A stretch of DNA of 64,000 nucleotides from Corynebacterium felinum (lineage in GTDB: Bacteria > Actinomycetota > Actinomycetes > Mycobacteriales > Mycobacteriaceae): NCBI RefSeq assembly GCF_030408755.1, contig NZ_CP047209.1, forward strand, positions 2,976,001 to 3,040,000, given 5' to 3'. The stretch's first letter is position 1, and each line of letters opens with the position of its first letter. Under the pieces are notes generated by a model. That model was not told the origin of the DNA. It ran no database searches and saw only the letters and a list, made by a program, of their open reading frames with translations. The translations under genes and the position numbers were made by a program. Positions 56,565-64,000 of the stretch are shown here, in pieces.

Positions 56565-58955
56565 ATGAAAAATTCCTCCCCACACAACCCAAAACACACA
56601 CAAGACGTGCACAAAACACACACCACCACAGCCCCACACACGCCCACAGCCGCCGAAGAACTACTCCACACCCTCACCGAAACCAACCCCGACTCCACCT
56701 GCACCCACAGCCGCACCCTCCCAGCAACACCAGCCACCTACGCACCCTGGCCGAACTGGGCACACCAGCCGCTCGTCGACAAGCTCAGCGCCCAAGGCAT
56801 CACCTCCCCCTACAGCCACCAAGCTCTCACCGCCGACCTCGCGTGGAACGGCAACCACGTTGTTATCGCAACCGGAACCAGCTCCGGCAAATCACTGTGC
56901 TACCTACTGCCCACCCTCACCGCACTCGCCACCAACCCCACAGCCACCGCCCTCTACCTCACACCCACCAAAGCACTCGGAAACGACCAACTTCTCAACA
57001 CTAGCCGCCTCATCCACAACGTCGACGGCCTCAGCACCATCCACCCCGCACCCTACGACGGCGACACCCCCACCGATGCCCGCAGCACCATCCGCGAACA
57101 ATCCCGCTTCATCTTCACCAACCCCGACATGCTCCACGCAGGAATACTGCGCAACCACACCCACTGGCAACGCCTCCTGCGCAACCTCAACTACATCATC
57201 ATCGACGAATGCCACAGCTACCGCGGCGTATTCGGCGCACACGTCGCACTCGTACTACGCCGACTCATACGCCTAGCACGCCGTTACAAAGCAAACCCCC
57301 GCATCATCCTCGCCTCCGCCACCACCGCCAACCCCGCAGCACACGCCAGCACCCTCATCGGCGCCGACGTGAGCGCCGTCACCACCGACGGCTCACCCCA
57401 CGGCAGCCGCACCATCGGACTCTGGCAACCCGCACTTCTTTCCGACACCACCGGCGAAAACGGCGCACCCATCCGCCGCGCCCCCACCACCGAAGCCGCC
57501 AGCATCATGGCCACACTCATCACCGAAGGGGCACGTACCCTCACCTTCGTTCGCTCCCGCACACAAGCCGAACTAACAGCACTAGCCTGCCAAGAACAAC
57601 TCAGCAGCCACCACCGCGCAGACCTCGCCAGCCGCGTAGCCTCCTACCGCGCCGGATATCTGCCCGAACACCGACGCCAACTCGAACAAGCCCTCGACAA
57701 CGGCGAACTCATCGGACTCGCCAGCACCAACGCCCTCGAACTCGGCATCGACGTCGGCGGACTCGACGCCGTCATCTGCGCCGGATACCCCGGCACCATC
57801 GCCAGCTTCTGGCAACAAATCGGACGCGCCGGACGCCGCGGACAGTCCTCCCTCGCCCTACTCATCGGCCGCGACGAACCCCTCGACAACTACCTACTCC
57901 ACCACCCCGAAGCACTTTTGGATACACCTATCGAACAGTCCGTCTTCAACCCCCACAACCCCACCATCCTCGCAGGCCACCTGTATTGTGCAGCCCTCGA
58001 AACACCCCTCAACGAGGCCGACATCGCCACCTTTAACGCCGAAAAAACACTCCACAGCCTCATCGAAGCAGGGTTTCTGAGACGCCGTGCCAACGGCTGG
58101 TACGCCCAACTTAAACCCGGACTCGACGGCCACGAACGACTCAACCTGCGCGGCAGCGGACACCAAATCCGCATCGTTGATAGCACCGATGGTCGCCTAC
58201 TCGGCACTATCGACGCCACTCAAGCACACAGCCACATCCACCCCGGCGCAGTCTACGTTCACCAGGGTGAGCACTTTGTGGTGGATGAACTCGACCTTGA
58301 TGGGCGTCTCGCTCTGGTTCACCCCGAGGCCCCTGACTACTACACTGTGGCACGAAGCACCACGGATATTAGGATCGTGGACGATCCAGTACAGGTGTCT
58401 AATCCAGCACCTGGCCTGTGGATTTCCAACGTGGATGTGGAGGTAACCACCCAGGTTGTCGGCTATATGGTCAAGGGATTTGATGGCAGCATTATTAACC
58501 AAGTGCCCCTTGATTTACCACCGAATGTGCTACTGACGCGCAGCGTGGCGTATACAATCGATCCGACTATTTTTACCGCTCTAGGTATTGAGGATATCCC
58601 TGGTGCGCTACATGCTGCCGAGCACGCCGCCATTGGGTTGCTTCCCTTGATTGCGACCTGCGACCGCTGGGATATTGGTGGTGTGTCTACTGCGCTGCAC
58701 CCAGACACGCTGTTGCCCACGGTGTTTGTGTACGACGGTTATCCCGGCGGTGCGGGTTTTGCCGATGAGGGCTACCGTCGGTTTGCTGAGTGGATTGGCC
58801 GTACCTATGACACGATTGACTCCTGCGAATGCGACTCTGGTTGCCCGCGCTGTGTGCAGTCCCCGAAGTGTGGAAATGGGAATAATCCGCTGGATAAACA
58901 GGGGGCGCACACGCTTCTGGGGGCGATGGTGTCCATGCTTGCGGGAAAGGATTAA
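56565..58955 (+). CDS. DEAD/DEAH-box helicase of the MrfA/YprA type (Rv3649-like) with DUF1998 cysteine cluster
   Basis: 796 residues. Motif I VVIATGTSSGKSLCYLLPTL, Ia LYLTPTKALGNDQ, II NYIIIDECHSYRG (DECH), III ASATTANP, V ASTNALELGIDVGGLDAVI, VI QIGRAGRRGQSS. The C-terminal DUF1998 region has the zinc/FeS-type cluster CECDSGCPRCVQSPKCGNGN. Family relatives are 3'-5' helicases linked to mitomycin/crosslink repair. The stop TAA shares bases with the convergent TadE-like gene stop. The codon style changes abruptly near 58260: upstream coding is extremely C-rich, downstream is G/T-rich. Confidence 0.93.
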   Translation: MKNSSPHNPKHTQDVHKTHTTTAPHTPTAAEELLHTLTETNPDSTCTHSRTLPATPATYAPWPNWAHQPLVDKLSAQGITSPYSHQALTADLAWNGNHVVIATGTSSGKSLCYLLPTLTALATNPTATALYLTPTKALGNDQLLNTSRLIHNVDGLSTIHPAPYDGDTPTDARSTIREQSRFIFTNPDMLHAGILRNHTHWQRLLRNLNYIIIDECHSYRGVFGAHVALVLRRLIRLARRYKANPRIILASATTANPAAHASTLIGADVSAVTTDGSPHGSRTIGLWQPALLSDTTGENGAPIRRAPTTEAASIMATLITEGARTLTFVRSRTQAELTALACQEQLSSHHRADLASRVASYRAGYLPEHRRQLEQALDNGELIGLASTNALELGIDVGGLDAVICAGYPGTIASFWQQIGRAGRRGQSSLALLIGRDEPLDNYLLHHPEALLDTPIEQSVFNPHNPTILAGHLYCAALETPLNEADIATFNAEKTLHSLIEAGFLRRRANGWYAQLKPGLDGHERLNLRGSGHQIRIVDSTDGRLLGTIDATQAHSHIHPGAVYVHQGEHFVVDELDLDGRLALVHPEAPDYYTVARSTTDIRIVDDPVQVSNPAPGLWISNVDVEVTTQVVGYMVKGFDGSIINQVPLDLPPNVLLTRSVAYTIDPTIFTALGIEDIPGALHAAEHAAIGLLPLIATCDRWDIGGVSTALHPDTLLPTVFVYDGYPGGAGFADEGYRRFAEWIGRTYDTIDSCECDSGCPRCVQSPKCGNGNNPLDKQGAHTLLGAMVSMLAGKD

Positions 58956-59281
58956 TCAACCCCCATGGGCCCTGCTCTGGCGCGTGCCGTCGTTTTTAGG
59001 CCTTCTACTGTGACGTAAGCATCCCCGCCATCGATGTGGCAGTGTGTCAGGGTTGCACCGTTGTCGCTGGCTATTTCTGCTGCTAGATGGCATCCTTCTC
59101 CAGTTGTGTGGTGGGCGTAGGCTGCTGCGACTGCGGCAAGGTCAGCGGCGTTGCGGGTTTTGTGGGCATCGATGGTGGTGTGACTGTGACTGAAGAACAC
59201 GACGCTGATCAGCGCAAGTATGGCGATAATTCCTGCGGTGAGCACCGTGGTTGAGCCGTGCTCCTCGTGCCACAGTTGCAT
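58952..59281 (-). CDS. TadE-like protein of the helicase/secretion neighbourhood (Rv3654c-like)
   Basis: 109 residues: EEHGSTTVLTAGIIAILALI then a hydrophobic helix and KTRNAADLAAVAAAYAHHTT. The E-x-G-S-x-T-V entry into one N-terminal helix and the R-N-A-A-D-L-A-A segment define the small TadE/TadG-like proteins that always lie next to a helicase and secretion genes in Actinobacteria. Two cysteines in the tail (GEGCHLAAE, THCHIDG) may form a disulfide outside the membrane. Its stop overlaps the convergent helicase stop. Confidence 0.88.
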   Translation of the reverse strand: MQLWHEEHGSTTVLTAGIIAILALISVVFFSHSHTTIDAHKTRNAADLAAVAAAYAHHTTGEGCHLAAEIASDNGATLTHCHIDGGDAYVTVEGLKTTARARAGPMGVD

Positions 59282-59292
59282 TATTACTCCTT

Positions 59293-59652
59293 TCAGGGTT
59301 GGGTAAGCGATTGTTCATTGACAAAAACGGCGTGTGCACTTATCGCTCCAAAGAAGCTGGGGATGGTTGCTGTGGCGGTGATTTTCGCCCCGCTTTCTTC
59401 GATGATGACTTCCCCTCTACTCGGCGTGTAGGGTTCGCCGATGGCGGCTGCACGGGCAGCCGCCCCAGCGGTGTCGATGGCAGAGATATAGGTGGCCACG
59501 GTCATTAAACCTGCCAACAGGAGGCTGAAGATGAGTACGAGACTGCTGAAGCCTAGTGCGGTTTCAATGGTGGTGGACCCGTGCTCGTCTGCAGCCCAAC
59601 GACGCACTGTAATAAGAAGTGGGTGTTTAGTTCGGGGTGGAGTTAAGCGCAT
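59293..59652 (-). CDS. TadE-family pilus/pseudopilin protein (Rv3655c-like)
   Basis: 119 residues from ATG 59652, which lies inside the end of the pilin gene (26-nt overlap, coupled). DEHGSTTIETALGFSSLVLI then one hydrophobic helix and DTAGAAARAAAIGEPYTPSR. Glu five residues into the helix entry is the TadE hallmark for pseudopilin assembly. No Shine-Dalgarno is visible, consistent with coupling. Confidence 0.85.
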   Translation of the reverse strand: MRLTPPRTKHPLLITVRRWAADEHGSTTIETALGFSSLVLIFSLLLAGLMTVATYISAIDTAGAAARAAAIGEPYTPSRGEVIIEESGAKITATATIPSFFGAISAHAVFVNEQSLTQP

Positions 59653-59845
59653 TGGTGATGATTGATTCCAGTGCGTTGGATACCGCCCCCGAAGATACGA
59701 CCAAGTAGAGGGCACCTGCGAGTGCTGCCGCACCGAGTGCGCCCATGGCGTATTCGATGGTGGTCATGCCTTCGTCGTCTTCTACCCAGCGCACAGTTGT
59801 GCTGCGTAGATGCTGCATGAGGTGGGTGAGTGTGTGGTTGAACAT
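59627..59845 (-). CDS. DUF4244 / Flp-like major pilin candidate
   Basis: 72 residues from ATG 59845 (AAGGAG 6 nt upstream). A basic/acidic leader (RWVEDDEG) then MTTIEYAMGALGAAALAGAL and YLVVSSGAVSNALESIITNA: the G-M-T-T-I-E-Y block is the class III (Flp) prepilin cleavage site with the conserved Glu+5 and Tyr+6. Probably the structural subunit of the Tad pilus. Only one copy. No prepilin peptidase is present in the window. Confidence 0.85.
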   Translation of the reverse strand: MFNHTLTHLMQHLRSTTVRWVEDDEGMTTIEYAMGALGAAALAGALYLVVSSGAVSNALESIITNALNSTPN

Positions 59846-59855
59846 GGTGTTCTCC

Positions 59856-60452
59856 TTAGGGTGAAAGTGATGTGGTGAAAATGTTCATGCCTAGGCCGAT
59901 GACCACGGGGGCGAGTCCTAGGAGCATGAATGCAGGCAGGTAGCACAGGCTTAAGGGCAGGGCGATGAACACCCCGGCGCGTTCGGCTTGTGCTTCGGTG
60001 TGAAACTGTGCGGTTTCACGCAGCTGGCTGGCGATTCTGCCAAGCCCTGTCGCCAGTGCTGCTCCTGAGCGTGCGCTGCTTTTGGCTAGTGCGGCTAGTT
60101 CTTCGAGTCCTTCGATGTCCGTCATGTGTGCCCATGCGCGTTCCACAGGGACGCCAAGGGCGAGCATGTAGGCGCTGTGTCCCCATTCTTTCAGCGGTGA
60201 TCCTTCAGCGACTGCGGCTGCAGCTTGCGCCAAGCTCATTCCGGAGCTTAAGCAGGCTGCGCATAGTTCGAGGTCGTGGGCTAAGTCTTGGGGTTTGTGT
60301 GTGGGTGTTCGAGGCTTATCGACGCGTACTCGCCGCCACAGGTATGCTCCTGGCCCGTCGCGCGCTCGGTGGAGTCCGAGGCGTTGGATGAGTTCCGGTG
60401 GCGGAAGTAAAAGTGCGATGCTGATAAGGAGCACGGCGATTGTGGTGTTCAT
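59856..60452 (-). CDS. tadC: TadC-like type II secretion system F-domain protein (Rv3657c-like)
   Basis: 198 residues from ATG 60452, whose ATGA overlaps the tadB stop. Central T2SSF domain: LELCAACLSSGMSLAQAAAA, ALGVPVERAW, LAALAKSSARSGAALATGLG and RIASQLRETAQFHTEAQAER, then two C-terminal helices (SLCYLPAFMLLGLAPVVIGL). Shorter than Gram-negative TadC but normal for Actinobacteria. Inner-membrane platform of the pilus. Confidence 0.9.
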   Translation of the reverse strand: MNTTIAVLLISIALLLPPPELIQRLGLHRARDGPGAYLWRRVRVDKPRTPTHKPQDLAHDLELCAACLSSGMSLAQAAAAVAEGSPLKEWGHSAYMLALGVPVERAWAHMTDIEGLEELAALAKSSARSGAALATGLGRIASQLRETAQFHTEAQAERAGVFIALPLSLCYLPAFMLLGLAPVVIGLGMNIFTTSLSP

Positions 60453-61303
60453 GATTGTTTTACTCCTGTGATGATTCGGCGTGACCAGAAAATTCCTGCG
60501 CATTCGGCGCTGACCCCGAGGAGGAAGATAACGTTTCCGAGGAAAGTGTTAAGCAGAAAATTTAAGGTATTGATGCCCATGACGAGGCCTAATCCCATGC
60601 CGAGGAGAGGGAGGCAGGCAAGTACTCCTGCGGTGACAAGGGGGCCTTGGAGTGCGGCATTCATCTTTCGGTCCACGGTGATTCGTGCATCGATTCGGGC
60701 GCGGGTAAGGGCAATAATGCTGCTTAAGCACATGCCGTGGCGTTGGGAAAGCATCCACCCGGCTCCTAAATAACGCAGGGGTTCGATGGTGCTTTCGCGC
60801 AGTGTTTCGGCCGCGTACTCGCTGTCCATTTCGGCTCTTAAGGAGGCGGTTTCCACGAGTTGGCGCACGGTGGGGTCACGGATCACTGCGCTGCTTGATT
60901 TCAGTCCTTCGCGCATGCTTGCGCCAGCATGCAGTTCGCCTTCTAAGACCATTAGCGCGTGCGCGCATTCGTGGAATATTCGCGTGTGCGCTCGCATAGC
61001 GATGATGTCTTTAACCACTGTGATGGCGGTAAACCCGACTAGTGCTAGGGCAACTAGAACTAGGAGATGCGTGCGCAGCGCCAGCAGCACCACTACACCA
61101 CCGACAAGTCCCAGGCCGATAATCACTGGGTTTCGCGGATTCTTCCATCCTGTGCCCTTTGGGGTTCGTGGGTTGAGTTCGCGGATTCGCACCTTGGTAT
61201 TGATCGGCTGAACAAGCTCCACCCCGAACGCACAGGCCACTAGCACTAGGAACACACCAAGATTGGGTTTCAACTGCGCAAACACGCTGGCCATTGTGTT
61301 CAT
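60449..61303 (-). CDS. tadB: TadB-like type II secretion system F-domain protein (Rv3658c-like)
   Basis: 284 residues from ATG 61303, with an ATGA overlap with the tadA stop. N-terminal helix, then paired helices (VIIGLGLVGGVVVLLALRTH), then the cytoplasmic T2SSF domain (GELHAGASMREGLKSSSAVI, LREST, WMLSQRHGMCLSSIIALTRA) and two C-terminal helices. Pairs with TadC to form the inner-membrane platform that TadA acts upon. Confidence 0.9.
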   Translation of the reverse strand: MNTMASVFAQLKPNLGVFLVLVACAFGVELVQPINTKVRIRELNPRTPKGTGWKNPRNPVIIGLGLVGGVVVLLALRTHLLVLVALALVGFTAITVVKDIIAMRAHTRIFHECAHALMVLEGELHAGASMREGLKSSSAVIRDPTVRQLVETASLRAEMDSEYAAETLRESTIEPLRYLGAGWMLSQRHGMCLSSIIALTRARIDARITVDRKMNAALQGPLVTAGVLACLPLLGMGLGLVMGINTLNFLLNTFLGNVIFLLGVSAECAGIFWSRRIITGVKQS

Positions 61304-62556
61304 CGGTGTTCCTCCTCGCTGCGTTGCCAAGAACCGATTTGATGCAGATTGTGCCCGGTGTAGTGTGGGGAGTCTTTTTCCCACAGGATTTTTACCTGTG
61401 CTCGTGAGCTTTCGATCGCCCCGATTTGCCACAGCACTCTTTTGCCGTCCATTCGGCGCATCACCAACACGACGGGGCGGGCTGCAGCTAACTGCGAGAG
61501 TAATGCTTGACGGGGCATTCCCCCTGTGGCTGCGAGCGCTTCAAGTCGAGCAGGTACTTCGTAGATGGAGTTGGCATGAACGGTGCCTGCGCAACCCTCA
61601 TGTCCGGTATTCAGTGCGGCAAGTAGGTCTACGACTTCCGCGCCACGGATTTCACCAACAACAATTCGATCCGGGCGCATGCGCAGTGCCTGTTTGAGCA
61701 GCACAGACATGGTGATTTCGCCTTGGCCTTCAGTATTAGCTCCACGAGTAACCAGCGTGATGGCGTGCGGATGGTTGGGCTTTAGCTCACTGGTATCTTC
61801 GAGGCACACAATGCGTTCGCGTGCGCTGACTTCCGCTAACAGTGCTGACAGCAGTGTGGTTTTTCCACTGCCGGTCCCACCAACGACAAGAAAGGACCGC
61901 CGGGCAGCAACGAGGACTCGCAGAATTTCTGCGGTGTGCGCATCAAAAGTGCCGCTGTGTTCGAGGCCTTCAATGGTGGCTTCGGCTTGGCGCAGCACAC
62001 GAATGGAGATGCAGGTACCCCCTTCGGCCGGTGGGCTTAAGACTGCATGGATGCGCAGTTGATGCCCAGAATCGGGCTGAATTTTTCCGTCCGCGTAGCA
62101 TTGGGCGTCGTCAAGCCTGCGCCCAGCGGTAACCATGAGACGTGTGGCTAGTTGTCGTACCTGTGTTTCGGAGTTGAAACGGATTGTGGATTGTTCAAGC
62201 CCTGCGCCGCAGTCAAACCAGACACTGTTCGGTCCGTTGACAACGATGTCTGTGATGCCGTCGATGCGGAGGAGATCTTCGAGGATTCCGATGCCTGTGG
62301 AGTCGGACCTGAGTTTGCGCATGACATGTAATACATCTACATCGCTCATCACGCTGGGTGCTTCACGGCGGATAAGGTCGGCGATGTTTTTCGGGGTGAG
62401 TTCGTGTGGGTTTTCGGTACTGGAGATGATCCTTTGAACGTGATTGACGAGGTGCGCAAGGCGTTGATCCCGGTCCTCATTCACAGACTCTGCGCGCGCA
62501 ACTGTGTGAGCCGTGAGCGTGTTGGAGGTTTGAGTCGTCGCGGTTCGTAGGTTCAT
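61300..62556 (-). CDS. tadA: TadA/CpaF-type pilus assembly ATPase (Rv3659c-like)
   Basis: 418 residues from ATG 62556 (AAGGAG at 5 nt). N-terminal linker, then ILEDLLRIDGITDIVVNGPN, Walker A VVGGTGSGKTTLLSALLAEV near residue 226, Asp box CLEDTSELKPNHPHAITLVT, Walker B RPDRIVVGEIRGAEVVDLLA and His box GHEGCAGTVHANS. A hexameric secretion ATPase powering Flp pilus assembly. Coupled to tadB. Complete. Confidence 0.95.
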   Translation of the reverse strand: MNLRTATTQTSNTLTAHTVARAESVNEDRDQRLAHLVNHVQRIISSTENPHELTPKNIADLIRREAPSVMSDVDVLHVMRKLRSDSTGIGILEDLLRIDGITDIVVNGPNSVWFDCGAGLEQSTIRFNSETQVRQLATRLMVTAGRRLDDAQCYADGKIQPDSGHQLRIHAVLSPPAEGGTCISIRVLRQAEATIEGLEHSGTFDAHTAEILRVLVAARRSFLVVGGTGSGKTTLLSALLAEVSARERIVCLEDTSELKPNHPHAITLVTRGANTEGQGEITMSVLLKQALRMRPDRIVVGEIRGAEVVDLLAALNTGHEGCAGTVHANSIYEVPARLEALAATGGMPRQALLSQLAAARPVVLVMRRMDGKRVLWQIGAIESSRAQVKILWEKDSPHYTGHNLHQIGSWQRSEEEHR

Positions 62557-62670
62557 GATCACTCCTTCCTGCTGGTGCGCCGTGTTTTTTTAGGTGGGTC
62601 AATGGTTGTTGTGGCGTGTTTTGCATCGCTAATTTTTTCCTCAGCGTTTTCTTCGCCACAGTGTTTGTTT

Positions 62671-63816
62671 CTAGGTTTCTTCCAGCACTGTGCGTACTGC
62701 GTGGGTAAGGCTTTTGGGTAGTGAGCTGGTACCGATGTTGCCAAGACCAGTGAGTTCGGCGGTCCGGGGAAGTTTTTTATCGAGGAATACTTCCGCTGCT
62801 ACGGGGCATCCGATGATGGTGGGGAGATCTTTGCGGCGTAGCCCTGACCAACCACGGTGGCGCATGATCGCACAGGTATCCACGCGCCTGGCGCGCAGTT
62901 TCGCGAGCACGCGTGCGGCTGCGGCGGCGGCACGTACTTCGGCGGGGATAAGGATGATGGTGCAGTCTGATTGTTCCGCTACTGTGCTGAAAAATCGCAT
63001 GTAATTGGGCATATCAATGACCACTGTGTACGTGCTTTTCAGCGCAGTGATGGCTATAAGTAATCCTTCTTCGGTGATTCCGCTGATATCACCATTGCGG
63101 GCAATGGAGAGTACGGCGAGCCCTTCTGCTGTGTGCGGGAGGGCGTGAAAGAGTTGGGTTCCATCGATGCTGCCCTCGGTGAATTTCATGTCGTTCCAGC
63201 GCAACCCTGCCGTGTTTTCTATTCCTACTAAGAGGTCGATGCCGCCTGAGTTGGGGTCGGCTTCGATGAGCACGGTGGGGTGTTCTTTGTGGGCGGCAAG
63301 TGCGAGTGCGGCGGCAAATGTTGAGGCTCCTGCCCCACCGACTGCGCCACTGACGCACAAGACTTTGCCCCAGTTTGCCGCGCGTGTGTTCATCGGGCGT
63401 GTTTCATCGGAGTCGAGGCGTTTGTGCGCGTGAGTACTTGTGTGGGGCTGCTGATCGCTGCTGGTTGGGGTGTGCGCTTTGTGGGAGTGAAGGTGCTCGC
63501 CGATTGCTTTGAGTAGATCATTGGCTTGGGCGGGAAGGAAGAATCCGCCGTCGGCTGCGGTGTCGTCGAGTAGCTGCGTATCTAGGGGGCCTGGTTCGGG
63601 GAAGAGGATGAACAAGGTGTTTGTGTGCGCGACTGTCGCGGCGTGGTGTGCGGTGACGGCGTCGACAAGCATAATCTGTGCTTTGCGCGCGAATCGTGCG
63701 ATGTCACGCGGGTCGGTGGTGTCGAAAACATCGAGCCCAGATGCGGCAGCAATATTGATTGCTTCGGGGTGTAGTCCAGGATCGGTGACTGCGATGAGAA
63801 TGTGTGTAGCCGTCAT
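62671..63816 (-). CDS. ssd: CpaE/Ssd-like septum site-determining protein, MinD-type ATPase fold (Rv3660c-like)
   Basis: 381 residues from ATG 63816 (AGGA before the ATG). N-terminal receiver-like region (THILIAVTDPGLHPEAINIA, IMLVDAVTAHHAA), a His/Lys-rich linker, then a P-loop ATPase of the MinD/ParA group: LCVSGAVGGAGASTFAAALA (deviant Walker A, G-G-A-G-A-S), TVLIEADPNSGGIDLLVGIE, and TVVIDMPNYMRF. The signature Lys of ParA-type Walker A is replaced by Ala in GGAGAST, as in mycobacterial Ssd. Localises pili or affects septum placement. First gene of the tad operon, 114 nt upstream of tadA. Confidence 0.88.
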   Translation of the reverse strand: MTATHILIAVTDPGLHPEAINIAAASGLDVFDTTDPRDIARFARKAQIMLVDAVTAHHAATVAHTNTLFILFPEPGPLDTQLLDDTAADGGFFLPAQANDLLKAIGEHLHSHKAHTPTSSDQQPHTSTHAHKRLDSDETRPMNTRAANWGKVLCVSGAVGGAGASTFAAALALAAHKEHPTVLIEADPNSGGIDLLVGIENTAGLRWNDMKFTEGSIDGTQLFHALPHTAEGLAVLSIARNGDISGITEEGLLIAITALKSTYTVVIDMPNYMRFFSTVAEQSDCTIILIPAEVRAAAAAARVLAKLRARRVDTCAIMRHRGWSGLRRKDLPTIIGCPVAAEVFLDKKLPRTAELTGLGNIGTSSLPKSLTHAVRTVLEET

Positions 63817-64000
63817 AGTTCCTAGTTTCAGCCCACTGCGTGAACCTCTCAACCGATGTGAAGCTGCGACATGTTTTTCTGTGGAATTTGGATTTCGTTA
63901 TGTCACAAACTGCCCCTATGCTGTGGACAACTATTCACATCTGTCACAATCATCACTTCTGTAACAGGCTGGGCGGGCGTCGAACGTGCCCCACGCAACT
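63817..64000. other. Upstream region of the tad operon
   Basis: No gene recognised in these last 184 bases. They should contain the ssd/tad promoter on the minus strand; the plus-strand frame ending near 63962 is a shadow of ssd. Confidence 0.4.

Overview
The window is a stretch of Corynebacterium chromosome. Evidence: the mycolic-acid-type cell-wall genes aftB, ubiA (DPPR synthase), a PAP2 phosphatase, glfT2 and glf; an LCP protein; a Septum_form protein; a DtxR-type iron box; and the actinobacterial block topA / cspA / Rv3649-like helicase / tad-like pilus genes in the order known from Mycobacterium (Rv3646c-Rv3660c). The surface protein family, the IS content and the moderate GC suggest the C. 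diphtheriae / ulcerans / pseudotuberculosis side of the genus. Species assignment is inference.

Layout. 1-5.3 kb: arabinogalactan genes on the minus strand (glfT2 > PAP2 > ubiA, then the 5' end of aftB), with a 1.6 kb insert between ubiA and aftB holding a small secreted protein, a small HTH protein and an intergenic repeat. 5.3-26.8 kb: an accessory, heavily rearranged block. Two identical 1,867 bp IS1380-family copies (7638-9504 plus, 24892-26758 minus) lie in opposite orientation. Their flanking 4-bp target duplications match only across the two copies (CTAA with CTAA, TTAA with TTAA), so the 15.4 kb between them has been inverted. The same event separated the two halves of a giant LPxTG-type adhesin gene (6382-7637 and 24891-21767), which join in frame to 1,458 codons. 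Inside the inverted block are glf, a PGRP-type amidase, a 5'-truncated group II intron, an IS3-family element that splits a small secreted protein gene (TSD TTA), a PAP2 phosphatase, an internally deleted ABC exporter under a DtxR-like box, and a DUF1648-like membrane protein.

26.9-49.6 kb: mostly housekeeping genes: VOC protein, AraC and GntR regulators, Cof-type HAD hydrolase, acyltransferase, serS, Septum_form protein, minimal metalloprotease, histidine phosphatase, Fic protein, pheA, amidase, CPBP protease, LCP ligase, a YcgR/YcgQ-like permease pair, an alanine/Na+ symporter, DUF5926, GDPD, PspC, ldh and NUDIX. 49.6-52.0 kb: a translationally coupled pair, a DUF3558-like lipoprotein and a 590-aa protein with a helical N-terminus and a long Gly-rich tail. 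52.4-63.8 kb: topA, cspA and a MrfA/YprA-like helicase converging on a seven-gene minimal Tad/Flp pilus operon (ssd, tadA, tadB, tadC, Flp-like pilin, TadE, TadE-like).

Three copies of an undescribed ~97-nt intergenic element (1650, 20366, 41502) share a conserved core and a terminal stem. In two copies the stem arms have different sequences but stay complementary, which points to selection on structure. No rRNA, tRNA or CRISPR was recognised. Starts were re-chosen where a Shine-Dalgarno, stop/start overlap or leaderless promoter argued for it.
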